Shown: piece after piece, positions 8,984 through 17,765 of the stretch
Layout: each line of letters opens with the position of its first letter
Position numbering within the stretch: the first letter of the stretch is position 1
Assembly: GCF_012843905.1 (NCBI RefSeq)
Contig: NZ_JABAGC010000027.1
Location: 1 to 45,452, forward strand
Direction: 5' to 3'
DNA: 45,452 nt
From: Clostridium sp. SM-530-WT-3G
Lineage (GTDB): Bacteria > Bacillota > Clostridia > Clostridiales > Clostridiaceae
Translations under genes and position numbers: made by a program
The notes under the pieces: model-generated
Seen by the model: the letters and a program-made list of their open reading frames with translations, nothing else
Told to the model about the DNA's origin: nothing
Database searches by the model: none

Positions 8984-9835
8984 ATGGCTCAAGTATATCA
9001 AAAAATAGCAGAAAAGATGTCTTCAATGAGTAAAGCACAAGAGAAAATAGCAAAATATATTTTATCGCATCCAAACACCATACCTTTTTTGACTGTTGAA
9101 AAACTAGCAAACCTTTCTGAAGTAAGTATAGCTACAGTAACAAGGTTTGTAACTTTTTTAGGATATAAGGGATATCCAGATTTTTTAAAGGAAACACAGG
9201 AAACTATAAAGGAACAAGTAGAATCAATCGAGAGAATTAGAATTAGAGATGAATTAGAAAGTGATACAAACAGAAAATTATATGAAGTATTTGAAGATGA
9301 TGTTAATAATATAAGGTATACTATGGAAGAACTTAATATATTTGAACTCAAGAAAGCAGTAAATTTTCTTGTGAATGCAGAAAGAATATATATTGTGGCC
9401 AGGAGAAGTGCAGCATCTCTTGCTATATTCTTTAAATATTATTTGGAATTGATGTTTAACAATGTTATTTTATTAGAGAATATTGAACAGATTCCTAAGC
9501 ATATTAATAGAGATACTGGAGAGGATGTTATAATAGGAATAAGTTTTGATAGATATTCTAAAAGTACAGTAGATATATTTACTCATTTAAAGAACAGAGG
9601 AGCAAAAACTATAGCAATTACGGATAATATGTTATCACCATTAGTGCCTTATGCTGATATTACACTTAAGGCTTCAGCTGGTATCAGTAATTCAGTTTTC
9701 AAAGGGTCATTTGCTGGTCCCCTAAGTCTTATAAATGCAATAATAATATCTATTGAAAATGAGAAAAAAGATTGTTACGAAAATAATGTTAAAATTTTAG
9801 AAGAAGCTCTTAGTAAGTTTGAGCTTGTTATGTGA
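8984..9835 (+). CDS. MurR/RpiR family transcriptional regulator
   Basis: The 283-residue product has the RpiR N-terminal helix-turn-helix domain (about 1-77; LANLSEVSIATVTRFVTFLGYKGYPDF is the recognition region) and a SIS sugar-phosphate-binding domain (about 110-245; IYIVARRSAASLA and IGISFDRYSKSTVDI). Such proteins sense phosphosugars and regulate sugar or amino-sugar genes. No sugar gene is adjacent here: a terminator lies on each side and the next gene is convergent, so the target operon is unknown. The start at 8984 follows AAGGGGG. Confidence 0.9.
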   Translation: MAQVYQKIAEKMSSMSKAQEKIAKYILSHPNTIPFLTVEKLANLSEVSIATVTRFVTFLGYKGYPDFLKETQETIKEQVESIERIRIRDELESDTNRKLYEVFEDDVNNIRYTMEELNIFELKKAVNFLVNAERIYIVARRSAASLAIFFKYYLELMFNNVILLENIEQIPKHINRDTGEDVIIGISFDRYSKSTVDIFTHLKNRGAKTIAITDNMLSPLVPYADITLKASAGISNSVFKGSFAGPLSLINAIIISIENEKKDCYENNVKILEEALSKFELVM

Positions 9836-9870
9836 TAATATATTTAAAAGCTCCTAATAATAAATTATAG

Positions 9871-9926
9871 AAAGTACCCATAAATAAGACATTCTTGATG
9901 TCTGGTATATTATAGGTACTTTTTTA
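9871..9926 (+). terminator. terminator with branched or extended hairpin between convergent genes
   Basis: AAAGTACC (9871-9878) pairs with GGTACTTT (9915-9922), followed by more T. Inside lies a second perfect hairpin, AGACAT (9887-9892) with ATGTCT (9898-9903). It lies between the RpiR gene (plus) and rqcH (minus). The plus-strand T run is better, so it mainly serves the regulator gene. Confidence 0.75.
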
Positions 9927-9982
9927 TGATTTTAATTGCTAAGTCATTAAATAAATTAGAAGAAATTATATTGATTTAAATA

Positions 9983-11731
9983 TTATTCTGCACATGATAA
10001 TTTTTTCATTACATTATCAAATTCACCAGGATTTATTAATACTGTTTTATTTGTATGGTATATTACCATTCCAGGTTTGGCTCCATTTGGCTTTTTAAGT
10101 TCTTTAACTTTTGTATAGTCAATATCAACCTTAGGAGAATTTTTACCTTTGCTGTAGTAACCAGCTATTATAGCTGCTTCTTCTAAAGTGGTATCTGGAA
10201 CATCAAAAGAACATACTATTACGTGAGAACCAGGTATATCTTTGGCATGAAGCCATAAATAATTTTTATTTGCAAATTTTAAACTTAAATAATCATTTTG
10301 AAGATTATTTTTACCTACATAAATATCAATTCCATCACTTGAAATAAAGTGATGAGGCTTTGATGTTTTTTGTTTTTTAGGAGATTTACCATTTTTCTTG
10401 AATCTTATATATCCTGTTTCAATAAGTTCTTTTTTTATTTCGTCAATTTCATCATAGCTTTCAACATTTAATATATTAGTAAGAACTGAATTTAAATATT
10501 CTTCTTCTTCTAAATTTTTTTCAAGCTGAACTTTTGCATATTCTTCTGAGGTTTTAAGCTTGTTATATTTTTTATAGTATTTTTGAACATTTTCAGAAGG
10601 AGTTTTATTTGGATCTAAAGCAATAGTCATATATTCTTCTGCATTTTCATTATAGAAGTTAAGAAGAGTACATTCCTTGTCGCCTTTCTTTATTGTATAT
10701 ATAAATGATGTTAAAAGATCTCCTTTAATTCTTAATGATTCTTTTTCTTCACATTCTTTTAATGTTTCTCTTAATATTTTAGATTTTTTGTGACATCTTT
10801 CTATATTTGTATGAATAAGCTTTTGAAGGTCAGTTGACTTATTTTGAAGTCTATCTTGCTTATCCTTTTTACTATAGAAATCATCCATAAGTGTATTTGG
10901 ATCATCATATGGAATCAAATTATAATCATCTTTTAATGTATTTAATTTTATACAATAGAAGTCTTTTAAAATACCTGATTTATTTGTATATATATTAAAT
11001 GAAAGATTTGAATCTAAATTTTCTATAAAATTCTTAAGATTTTCATAAATTTCACTTCTTGTAGGTGAAGAATTTACATTAGTAATGTTATAATATAATT
11101 CACTTGATAAGAGCTTACTTACACCTGTAAAGGTATTAGAATAAAATTTTTCATCAAATTCGATAGAATTATTGCTTATGTATGAATTAAATTCATCATA
11201 TTTTGTAGTAAATGGATTAAGCTTGGTTGATTTTGGAGGATAAACATATGTTACTCCAGGATAAAGAACTCTATAACTGTTTATATCTGGAGTAATATGT
11301 TTTATGGATTCCATAACTTTATTATCTCTATTTCTTACAAGAGTTATATTAGAGTGTCTTCCCATTATTTCAATTATTAATGAATAGATACTGTCAAAGC
11401 CAAGTTCATCCCTGTTTTCGATTTCTAATACTACAATTCTATCGTTATCTAATTGATTAATTTTTGTGATTCTTCCACCTAAAATATATTTTCTAAGAAC
11501 CATTAAATACATAGGAGCCTTGATTGGGTTTTCCTTGACTGTATTTGTTAAATGGATTCTTGCAAATCTAGGAGAAGAAGAAATAAGGAGCTTTATATTT
11601 TTACGTTCTTTTCTTAAGGTTAAAATAATTTCATCCTTTTCAGGTTGATTTATTTTATCTATTTTTGAATTTACAATTGATTTTTCTAAATTATTAACTA
11701 AGCTATGTAAGTATATACCATCTAATGCCAT
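9983..11731 (-). CDS. rqcH: RqcH (Rqc2/NFACT family), ribosome-associated quality control
   Basis: RqcH binds 50S subunits carrying stalled peptidyl-tRNA and directs untemplated C-terminal alanine tailing that marks the chain for degradation. The 582-residue product has the NFACT-N domain from MALDGIYLHSL, with the family segments ENRDELGFDSIYSLIIEIMGRHSN, a central helix-hairpin-helix and coiled-coil region (about 270-420) and the C-terminal NFACT-R domain (SSDGIDIYVGKNNLQND, YLWLHAKDIPGSHVIV). Older annotations call it fibronectin-binding protein FbpA. It is transcribed alone on the minus strand, divergent from dapF. Confidence 0.93.
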   Translation of the reverse strand: MALDGIYLHSLVNNLEKSIVNSKIDKINQPEKDEIILTLRKERKNIKLLISSSPRFARIHLTNTVKENPIKAPMYLMVLRKYILGGRITKINQLDNDRIVVLEIENRDELGFDSIYSLIIEIMGRHSNITLVRNRDNKVMESIKHITPDINSYRVLYPGVTYVYPPKSTKLNPFTTKYDEFNSYISNNSIEFDEKFYSNTFTGVSKLLSSELYYNITNVNSSPTRSEIYENLKNFIENLDSNLSFNIYTNKSGILKDFYCIKLNTLKDDYNLIPYDDPNTLMDDFYSKKDKQDRLQNKSTDLQKLIHTNIERCHKKSKILRETLKECEEKESLRIKGDLLTSFIYTIKKGDKECTLLNFYNENAEEYMTIALDPNKTPSENVQKYYKKYNKLKTSEEYAKVQLEKNLEEEEYLNSVLTNILNVESYDEIDEIKKELIETGYIRFKKNGKSPKKQKTSKPHHFISSDGIDIYVGKNNLQNDYLSLKFANKNYLWLHAKDIPGSHVIVCSFDVPDTTLEEAAIIAGYYSKGKNSPKVDIDYTKVKELKKPNGAKPGMVIYHTNKTVLINPGEFDNVMKKLSCAE

Positions 11732-11764
11732 TTTAAGTCATCCTTTCTTAGTGGAATTAAGAAT

Positions 11765-11794
11765 AGTATAACATTTTAAAGTGCTTATTATCAA
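11765..11794 (-). promoter_or_regulatory. sigma-A type promoter for rqcH
   Basis: On the minus strand TTGATA (11794-11789) and TATACT (11770-11765) are 18 bases apart, 33 bases upstream of the rqcH start, with AAAGGATG as the ribosome site near 11740-11748. Confidence 0.75.
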
Positions 11795-11982
11795 TTATAT
11801 GAAAATAGTCAAGAAAGTAATGTTTTAGAAAATAATTTACATTTAATGTATATAATATTAAAAAATGATAAAAAATTATATTAACCATTGTATTTTTGTC
11901 ATAATACTTTTATTATTTAAGAGTGGCAAAATTAATAAATTATATTTAGTTTATTTTAAAATATAGATCTGGGGGAAGTAAG

Positions 11983-12822
11983 ATGGATTTTTATAAGATG
12001 CAAGGTGCAGGAAACGATTTTATATTTGTTGAAGATTTTAATAATGAAATTAAAGAAGAATGTAAGTTAGCAGCTAAATTATGTGACAGGCACTTTGGAA
12101 TAGGAGCAGACGGTCTTGTTTTAGTGCGTAAAAGTGAAGTTGCAAAGGCAAAAATGGTAATAATAAATGCAGATGGATCTAGAGCTAATATGTGTGGTAA
12201 TGCCATAAGATGTTTTGGTAAATATGTATATGAACACAAAATAGTTACAGAAACTAAATTTCCTGTAGAAACTGGAGATGGAGTTAAAGTAATTGAGATA
12301 ATATTAGATGGTGAAAAAGTTCAATATGTAAGAGTATATATGGGAGTTCCTTCATATGAAGCAAAAGATATACCATTAAATGAAGTTGACAGTCTAATAA
12401 ATGCAGAAATAAATGTAAATGATAGAACATACAAAGTTACAACACTTCTTATGGGAGTACCTCATACAGTTATTTTTGAAGATAATCGAGAATATGATGT
12501 TATAAGTGAAGGTTCAGCACTTGAAAAGTATAAGTATTTTAAGGAAGGAAGCAATATTAACTTTGTAAAAATAATAGATGATACTCATATAAGAGTTAAT
12601 ACATGGGAAAGAGGTGCAGGATTTACTTTAGCTTGTGGTACAGGATGTTCAGCTTCTGTAGTAGCAGCAAAAAAATTAGGTCTTGTAGATAAGGATAAGG
12701 AAATACATGTTAAAGCGCCAGGAGGAGAGCTTATAATAGAAGTAATAGGTGATGATGTATACATGAAAGGACCAGCAGAAGTATCTTTTGAAGGTAAGAC
12801 AGAATTAGATTCAAATATTTAA
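11983..12822 (+). CDS. dapF: diaminopimelate epimerase
   Basis: DapF converts LL- to meso-diaminopimelate for lysine and peptidoglycan synthesis, without cofactor, using two cysteines. The 279-residue product shows both: Cys71 in NADGSRANMCGNAIRC and Cys218 in FTLACGTGCSASV, plus the N-terminal MQGAGNDFIF. Length is normal. The ATG follows GGGGGAAG. The downstream lipoprotein begins 65 bases later and may be cotranscribed. A meso-DAP dehydrogenase gene at 43185-44162 offers a second route to meso-DAP. Confidence 0.96.
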   Translation: MDFYKMQGAGNDFIFVEDFNNEIKEECKLAAKLCDRHFGIGADGLVLVRKSEVAKAKMVIINADGSRANMCGNAIRCFGKYVYEHKIVTETKFPVETGDGVKVIEIILDGEKVQYVRVYMGVPSYEAKDIPLNEVDSLINAEINVNDRTYKVTTLLMGVPHTVIFEDNREYDVISEGSALEKYKYFKEGSNINFVKIIDDTHIRVNTWERGAGFTLACGTGCSASVVAAKKLGLVDKDKEIHVKAPGGELIIEVIGDDVYMKGPAEVSFEGKTELDSNI

Positions 12823-12886
12823 TGGTAGTTTGATTTGAGTGGGCTTATACAAAGAAATAATTGATTATAAAGAAGAGGGATTTAAA

Positions 12887-13903
12887 ATGGTACTAATAAA
12901 AAGAAAGTATTTGAGTATAATAGCCTTCATTGTTCTGCCTCTGTTCTTATTTGGATGTTCAACAGCTTCAAATAAAGCTGATGCAGCAAGTAATGTAACA
13001 GAGGAGATATCATTAAATCCAGGAGCTATGCTTAAGAGCGAAGAAGGGAAATATAATCTATATAATTATGATGATGGAAAATACTTAAAAATGGATGTGG
13101 ATAAGGTTATATTAGCTTATGATAAGGAAAGTTCAAATTATATAGGTATAAATGATGATGGAAAATATTTTGTGTCTAAAGGAAATAAATATGATATAAA
13201 AGATAATGATATAAGTGGTTTGAAATTATCTAAGGAAGGGAAATATATATCATATTTTATACAGGATAATGGACTTAAACTAAAAATTTACAATACATTT
13301 AACAATACAGAGAAAAAAATAAATTCAAATGTAACTATATCGGGGACACTATATGATTGGTATAATAAAGATACTCTTATTTATTATGGAGTAAGTAATG
13401 ATGGAATAAATGGATTATTTACATATGATTTAAAAGAAGATAAAGAAAAATTATTGTATAAGATTAATGAAGGGTTTTTAGCGTATTTAAAAGCAACAGA
13501 AAATGATATACTATTTCTTCAAATAACATTAGAAAATAAGAGAACTATTATGGTTATAGATAAAGATACAAAGAATGTAAAGAAATTAAGTTCTACTATG
13601 GATGAAATAAAAGATGTAGTGAAATCTAATGATAAATATTATGCCATTGGAAAGGGTAAGGATAATGTTGAATCACTTTATGAATTAAAAACAGATGGTA
13701 TTAAGAGAGTTGTATATGATTTTCCGGCTATTATTGAAGTGGAAAAGGGATTAGCATTAGATGATAATGGAGATGTATTGTTTATTGGTTCCAAAAAAAG
13801 AGGAAGTACTGGGCAGCAGATTTATAAATACTCAAGTGATGGAACTATAAGCCGTATTGAAGATACAGGAACAGATTATACATTTGTAGAGTATATAAAA
13901 TAG
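12887..13903 (+). CDS. lipoprotein of unknown function, possible beta-propeller
   Basis: The 338-residue product has a clear lipoprotein signal: basic MVLIKRK, hydrophobic core and lipobox LFGC with Cys24. The mature part is lysine- and aspartate-rich with repeating strands such as KEGKYISYFIQDNG, YDWYNKDTLIYYGVSNDG and NGLFTYDLKEDKEKLLY, resembling WD40/TolB-like blades. I start at ATG 12887 because the signal peptide begins there and AGAGGGA precedes it; an in-frame GTG at 12839 would add 16 residues before the signal. The role is unknown; the outer face of the membrane is inferred. Confidence 0.8.
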   Translation: MVLIKRKYLSIIAFIVLPLFLFGCSTASNKADAASNVTEEISLNPGAMLKSEEGKYNLYNYDDGKYLKMDVDKVILAYDKESSNYIGINDDGKYFVSKGNKYDIKDNDISGLKLSKEGKYISYFIQDNGLKLKIYNTFNNTEKKINSNVTISGTLYDWYNKDTLIYYGVSNDGINGLFTYDLKEDKEKLLYKINEGFLAYLKATENDILFLQITLENKRTIMVIDKDTKNVKKLSSTMDEIKDVVKSNDKYYAIGKGKDNVESLYELKTDGIKRVVYDFPAIIEVEKGLALDDNGDVLFIGSKKRGSTGQQIYKYSSDGTISRIEDTGTDYTFVEYIK

Positions 13904-13915
13904 TATCATATTAAT

Positions 13916-13957
13916 AAAGTCAGTTTTGAATTAAGGATATTCGGAACTGACTTTTTT
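13916..13957 (+). terminator. rho-independent terminator
   Basis: A continuous 16-pair stem, 13916-13931 with 13939-13954 (core AAAGTCAGTT/AACTGACTTT plus G-T pairs), has a seven-base loop and a following T run. It separates the lipoprotein gene from the pilus operon. Confidence 0.88.
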
Positions 13958-14013
13958 GGTTAAATTTTCTGGGAAATATGAATAAAAGATTATGTAATTG
14001 GATATTATTAAGC

Positions 14014-14019
14014 TATAAT
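14014..14019 (+). promoter_or_regulatory. candidate -10 box for the pilus operon
   Basis: TATAAT lies 24 bases before the inferred start of the assembly ATPase gene. The -35 region at the right spacing (TATGTA, 13991-13996) is poor, so either the promoter is weak or another factor is needed. Confidence 0.35.
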
Positions 14020-14030
14020 TTTTTAAAATT

Positions 14031-14037
14031 GAGGTGA
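14031..14037 (+). promoter_or_regulatory. ribosome binding site that points to an ATA start
   Basis: GAGGTGA is the only good ribosome site for the ATPase gene. It sits five bases before an ATA codon at 14043 and 123 bases before the first in-frame ATG at 14160. A TAA at 14040-14042 closes the frame just upstream, so translation must begin at or after 14043. Confidence 0.65.
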
Positions 14038-14042
14038 TATAA

Positions 14043-15395
14043 ATAAAAGAGTATGGAATAAATAATTTAGATTTAAAGGTTGCCAAAAGCCTGAATAAAG
14101 AGATATGCAGTAAATATAAGATACTTCCCTTTAGGGAAAATAAAGATAATATTTTTATTATGACTTATGCAGATGAAGATGTTTCGGATTATATAAGATT
14201 TTTATATGATAAAGAAGTCATAATTGAGAAAATTTCAGAAATTAATTATATGAAGCTTTTGAATTCTGTATTTGGCGAAGATGATAAAGAAATGGATGAT
14301 TCTATAATTTTTAATGCCATTAAAAGAGGGGCTAGTGATATTCATTTTGAACCAATGGAGTCATATGTATCTATAAGATATAGAATTAATGGGACATTAT
14401 GCATTGTAAACAAGATAGAAAATGATATATACACAAGATTATGTTCTAAAATTAAGATTAGGGCTGGAATGGACATAACAGATAAGAGAAAGCCTCAGGA
14501 TGGAAAGATAATTTTAAAATATAAAGAAATAAAATATGATCTTAGAATTTCATCTATACCAGTAATATATGGAGAAAAGCTTGTTATAAGAATATTATAT
14601 TGCAATAATTTTAATTATAGATTAGAAAATTTAGGTTTTGATGAAGAACAGATTAAAGTAATAAGAAAAATGGTTAATTTAAATACAGGTCTAGTAGTTA
14701 TAAATGGGCCCACAGGTTCTGGAAAATCTACTACTTTATACGCAATTCTTAATGAACTCGATTCAGGGAGTATCAATATTACAACCCTAGAAGATCCGGT
14801 AGAAGTGTATTTATCCAATATAAATCAGGTAGCATTAAACAGGAAGGCAGATATGACCTTTGCAAGTGGTCTTAGAAGCATATTAAGACAGGATCCTGAT
14901 GTAATTATGGTTGGAGAAATAAGAGATGAAGAAACTGCAGATATTACAGTAAGAGCTTCTATTACAGGTCATAAGGTTTTTACTACAATTCATGCCAATT
15001 CACCAAGAGAAGTTTATTTGAGATTAGAAAATATGGGAGTGAAAAATTACCTGCTTCAGGATGCTTTATGTGGAATAATATCTCAAAGATTAATTAAAGT
15101 ATTATGTGAAAAATGTAAGAAAGAAGATAAGGAAAATTCTCTAAAGGAAAGAAAAATATATAAAAGATGTGGATGTAAAGAATGTAATTATACTGGATAT
15201 GAGGGTAGGAAGATAGTAAGTTCCATATATTTTTTATCAAGAAATGAAAAGGAAAAGTTAAAGCATATTTATGAAGATGTATCTTGTTTTTCAAATGAAG
15301 GAATGCGAAAAAACCTTAATATGATGCTTTATGACGGAATTATATCCAAAGAAGACTATGATAAATTTATTGAAGGTGAACTTTCCTATGAATAA
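14043..15395 (+). CDS. type IV pilus/type II secretion assembly ATPase (PilB/GspE family)
   Basis: Hexameric cytoplasmic ATPase that drives pilus or pseudopilus assembly. Read from 14043 the protein has 450 residues: an N-terminal domain (LNKEICSKYKILPFREN, typical of the GspE/MshEN fold), then DIHFEPMESYVSIRYRING, Walker A NGPTGSGKSTTLYA, Walker B/His boxes (DPDVIMVGEIRDEETADIT, TGHKVFTTIHAN) and a four-cysteine zinc site (CEKCKK with CGCKECNYTGYEG). The ATG at 14160 would remove 39 residues of this N-terminal domain and has no ribosome site, so I infer initiation at ATA 14043, or possibly a sequence error in an ATG. First gene of the operon. Confidence 0.88.
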   Translation: MKEYGINNLDLKVAKSLNKEICSKYKILPFRENKDNIFIMTYADEDVSDYIRFLYDKEVIIEKISEINYMKLLNSVFGEDDKEMDDSIIFNAIKRGASDIHFEPMESYVSIRYRINGTLCIVNKIENDIYTRLCSKIKIRAGMDITDKRKPQDGKIILKYKEIKYDLRISSIPVIYGEKLVIRILYCNNFNYRLENLGFDEEQIKVIRKMVNLNTGLVVINGPTGSGKSTTLYAILNELDSGSINITTLEDPVEVYLSNINQVALNRKADMTFASGLRSILRQDPDVIMVGEIRDEETADITVRASITGHKVFTTIHANSPREVYLRLENMGVKNYLLQDALCGIISQRLIKVLCEKCKKEDKENSLKERKIYKRCGCKECNYTGYEGRKIVSSIYFLSRNEKEKLKHIYEDVSCFSNEGMRKNLNMMLYDGIISKEDYDKFIEGELSYE

Positions 15396-16425
15396 TAAAA
15401 GAGTATCTATTAAACATCTTATTATTATTTCAAAAAATCTAGGACAGATTTATAATGATGGAATATCTATACATGATGGTATAGAACTGATTAGTGAAAC
15501 CATAACTAATAAAGAATATAAGCAAAGTCTTCGAAAGGTAGCTTTATATATGAAGGAAGGATTAACATTAAGCGAAAGCTTTAAAAAGTTTGATAATTTA
15601 TATCCTCAATTTTTTACTGGACTAATTTCAATAGGAGAAAATACAGGGAAGCTATATGAGGTTCTTTGTGGTATAAGTTTATTTTATGAAAAGTACTTGA
15701 ATATAGCACAATCTATAAAAAATGCATGTATTTATCCGGTATTTGTACTCTTATCTATAATTGCTTTAATTATTATTCTTATAGAACAGATAAATCCTAG
15801 TTTTTATGAAATTTATAAATCAATAAATGTAAGCCCTCCTCCAAGTTGTACCTTTTTATATAATGTAAAAATATTTTTTGAACGTAATGTGTATATTACT
15901 ATTTTTTCTATATTATGCTGGGGAACTGTATTATGTCTGATATTTAAATGCCTATATTCCAAAATTAATGTTGAAATGTTTATAAGAGTTAAAATAGTTA
16001 AAAAGATAATTGAATATATAACAGTATTATTATTTTCTATATTATTCAGTACAGGAATAAATATTTCCAAAGGTCTTATATTTTGTGAGGATAGTATAAG
16101 TCCACAATATTTAAATGGAAAATTAAAAGATATAAATAAGGATTTAATAAAGGGTAAAGGACTTACAGATGCACTTAAAAAAAGTAACATATTATCAAAG
16201 TATACATTAACAGTGATAAGTATTAGAGAAGAAAGTGGTACTATTTCAGAAGGGTTCAAAGAGATTGCAGAAAGTATGGAAGATGAAATTTCAAAGCAGA
16301 TAAAAAAATACTTATCTCTTATAACGCCAGCATTTATTTTAATTATGGCAATAGGCATTGTGATTTTTCTTGGAGTGTTTGTACTTCCTTTATATGATAG
16401 TCTTCAATTGAGGTCTGTAAGATGA
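15388..16425 (+). CDS. type IV pilus/type II secretion inner-membrane platform protein (PilC/GspF family)
   Basis: The 345-residue polytopic protein is the platform on which the pilus or pseudopilus is built and is the partner of the assembly ATPase. It has two copies of the GspF helical domain (FSKNLG-like ISKNLGQIYNDGISIHDGIELISE and KGLTDALKKSNILSKYTLTVISIREESGTISEGFKEIAE), each followed by membrane segments (about 112-132, 166-186 and 318-340). I use ATG 15388, preceded by GAAGGTGA and overlapping the ATPase stop by 8 bases; the open frame back to 15331 lies inside the ATPase gene. Confidence 0.92.
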   Translation: MNNKRVSIKHLIIISKNLGQIYNDGISIHDGIELISETITNKEYKQSLRKVALYMKEGLTLSESFKKFDNLYPQFFTGLISIGENTGKLYEVLCGISLFYEKYLNIAQSIKNACIYPVFVLLSIIALIIILIEQINPSFYEIYKSINVSPPPSCTFLYNVKIFFERNVYITIFSILCWGTVLCLIFKCLYSKINVEMFIRVKIVKKIIEYITVLLFSILFSTGINISKGLIFCEDSISPQYLNGKLKDINKDLIKGKGLTDALKKSNILSKYTLTVISIREESGTISEGFKEIAESMEDEISKQIKKYLSLITPAFILIMAIGIVIFLGVFVLPLYDSLQLRSVR

Positions 16426-16856
16426 GTAAAAAAGGATTTACCCTCTTTGAAACTATAATAGTACTGTTTATTATATTGACTTTATTCTCAGGAGTAGCGG
16501 CTATGGGAAGATTCGAAAGTAAAATTTATAAAAATATTGAATATGAAGGATTCTTATATGAGGTACACAATTTTATAACATATGCAAAATTAAAAAGTGC
16601 AACTAGCAATAAGACTGGAAGTCTAATTATAACACCATCTAAAAAGAATATATATTATGCATATAATAATTCACAGGCTTCTAAGTTTGTAACAGTTCCA
16701 AGTGATATAAAAGTATTCAGTAAAGAAATATCATTTCCAATAGATTCATCTGGAAGGATAAATAAGGCTGGCTCTATTCAATTTGAAAATTACTTTAATG
16801 AAGTGAAAAGTATAAAGATAAGAGTTGGAGTTGACTATATTAATTTTGATGATTAA
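16422..16856 (+). CDS. prepilin-like protein, GspH/ComGD-like
   Basis: The 144-residue product has a class III signal: leader MSKKG, then FTLFETIIVLFIILTLFSGVA with Glu at mature position 5. The C-terminal half (SFPIDSSGRINKAGSIQFEN, SIKIRVGVDYI) resembles the beta-rich end of GspH/ComGD minor pseudopilins rather than a major pilin; this is my judgement from pattern. It overlaps the platform gene by four bases, so the two are coupled. Cleavage and N-methylation would require a PilD-type peptidase, which is not in this window. Confidence 0.85.
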   Translation: MSKKGFTLFETIIVLFIILTLFSGVAAMGRFESKIYKNIEYEGFLYEVHNFITYAKLKSATSNKTGSLIITPSKKNIYYAYNNSQASKFVTVPSDIKVFSKEISFPIDSSGRINKAGSIQFENYFNEVKSIKIRVGVDYINFDD

Positions 16857-16870
16857 TGAGGAGTTGATAA

Positions 16871-17320
16871 ATTATAAATATTTATAGATGTAAGAGAATG
16901 AAAGGAAGTTTAGTAATCGAAGCGGCTATAGGAATTATGATATTAAGTATTGCAGCTGCGTTTGCTGTAAATTGCCACATTGAAAGCAGTAAATTTATAA
17001 AACAAAGAATTATAAATGAAGATGTTATGAGAAATATTGTGAATTTAGAGCGAGAGATAAAATACAATTTAAATAAAAATCAACTAGATGATTTATTTGA
17101 AAACGGTGAATTACATCTTAAATATGATGAGAATTTAGGAAGAAGCCTTACAGATAAAAAAATTTATGAACTTGAAAAGGGAAATGATATAGTTATTAAA
17201 ATTATAAATCAAAGTGAAGAAAAAATAGAGTTTAGAGTATATTCAAATATTGAGAAAGATTGTATAAATATAAATATTGCTGATGAGTTTGATAAGAGCT
17301 GGTGGACGTGTGATGAATAA
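16871..17320 (+). CDS. prepilin-like protein, GspI-like; start uncertain
   Basis: The core shows the prepilin motif KG-SLVIEAAIGIMILSIAAAFAV with Glu at mature position 5, followed by a lysine-rich soluble part of about 110 residues. The conventional ATG is at 16898, giving 140 residues and a three-residue leader, but it has almost no ribosome site. GAGGAG at 16858-16863 is correctly placed for in-frame ATT 16871 (7-base gap) or ATA 16874 (10), which would give a basic leader INIYRCKRMKG. A TAA at 16868 limits the frame. The coordinates use the upstream option; 16898 remains possible. Third in the H-I-J-K-like series after the platform. Confidence 0.7.
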   Translation: MINIYRCKRMKGSLVIEAAIGIMILSIAAAFAVNCHIESSKFIKQRIINEDVMRNIVNLEREIKYNLNKNQLDDLFENGELHLKYDENLGRSLTDKKIYELEKGNDIVIKIINQSEEKIEFRVYSNIEKDCININIADEFDKSWWTCDE

Positions 17321-17765
17321 ATATAAAAGGGGATTCAGCGTAATAGAATCATTACTCTATATTTTTATGACTATAATAATTTTAAGTGAAGGCTTGAATC
17401 TAACTATTATTATGTATAAAGCATATCTTGATAATGCAGAGTTAGTCAAAGAATATAATGATATTCAAAATTTTTATATTTCTTTACAGAATATTATAGG
17501 AGAAAGAAATATAAATTCAGTGAATTGTTCTGATGAGGAAATCAGATTTTCGAAATACATTGATAATGAAGTGAAGAATAAAGCAATAGTATATAAATCT
17601 CATAACAAATCCATAGTGGTAAGAACATATGATGAATGGGGAAGGTTTTTAAATGAAAATAAGATGCTTGGTAATATATCAAATATGAGTATTAAGAAAA
17701 AAGATAACCTTATTTATTTAATAATATGTGATAATTATGGAAAGGAGTTTATTTCGTGTATATAA
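17313..17765 (+). CDS. prepilin-like protein, GspJ-like
   Basis: The 150-residue product has leader MNKYKRG, then FSVIESLLYIFMTIIILSEGL with Glu at mature position 5. It is a little larger than the preceding one and lies in the GspJ position of the gene order. I start at ATG 17313, inside the end of the previous gene (8-base overlap); the open frame back to 17277 belongs to that gene. The soluble part is strongly charged and without known motif. Confidence 0.82.
   Translation: MNKYKRGFSVIESLLYIFMTIIILSEGLNLTIIMYKAYLDNAELVKEYNDIQNFYISLQNIIGERNINSVNCSDEEIRFSKYIDNEVKNKAIVYKSHNKSIVVRTYDEWGRFLNENKMLGNISNMSIKKKDNLIYLIICDNYGKEFISCI

Noticed and set aside
14160-15395. Start of the assembly ATPase at ATG 14160
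   Set aside because: No ribosome site there, and clear GspE-type coding sequence continues upstream to a well placed ribosome site at 14031.
15813-16358. 181-residue minus-strand open frame opposite the platform gene
   Set aside because: The plus-strand protein has a clear family match across the same bases; the antisense frame has hydrophobic low-complexity sequence and no start signals.
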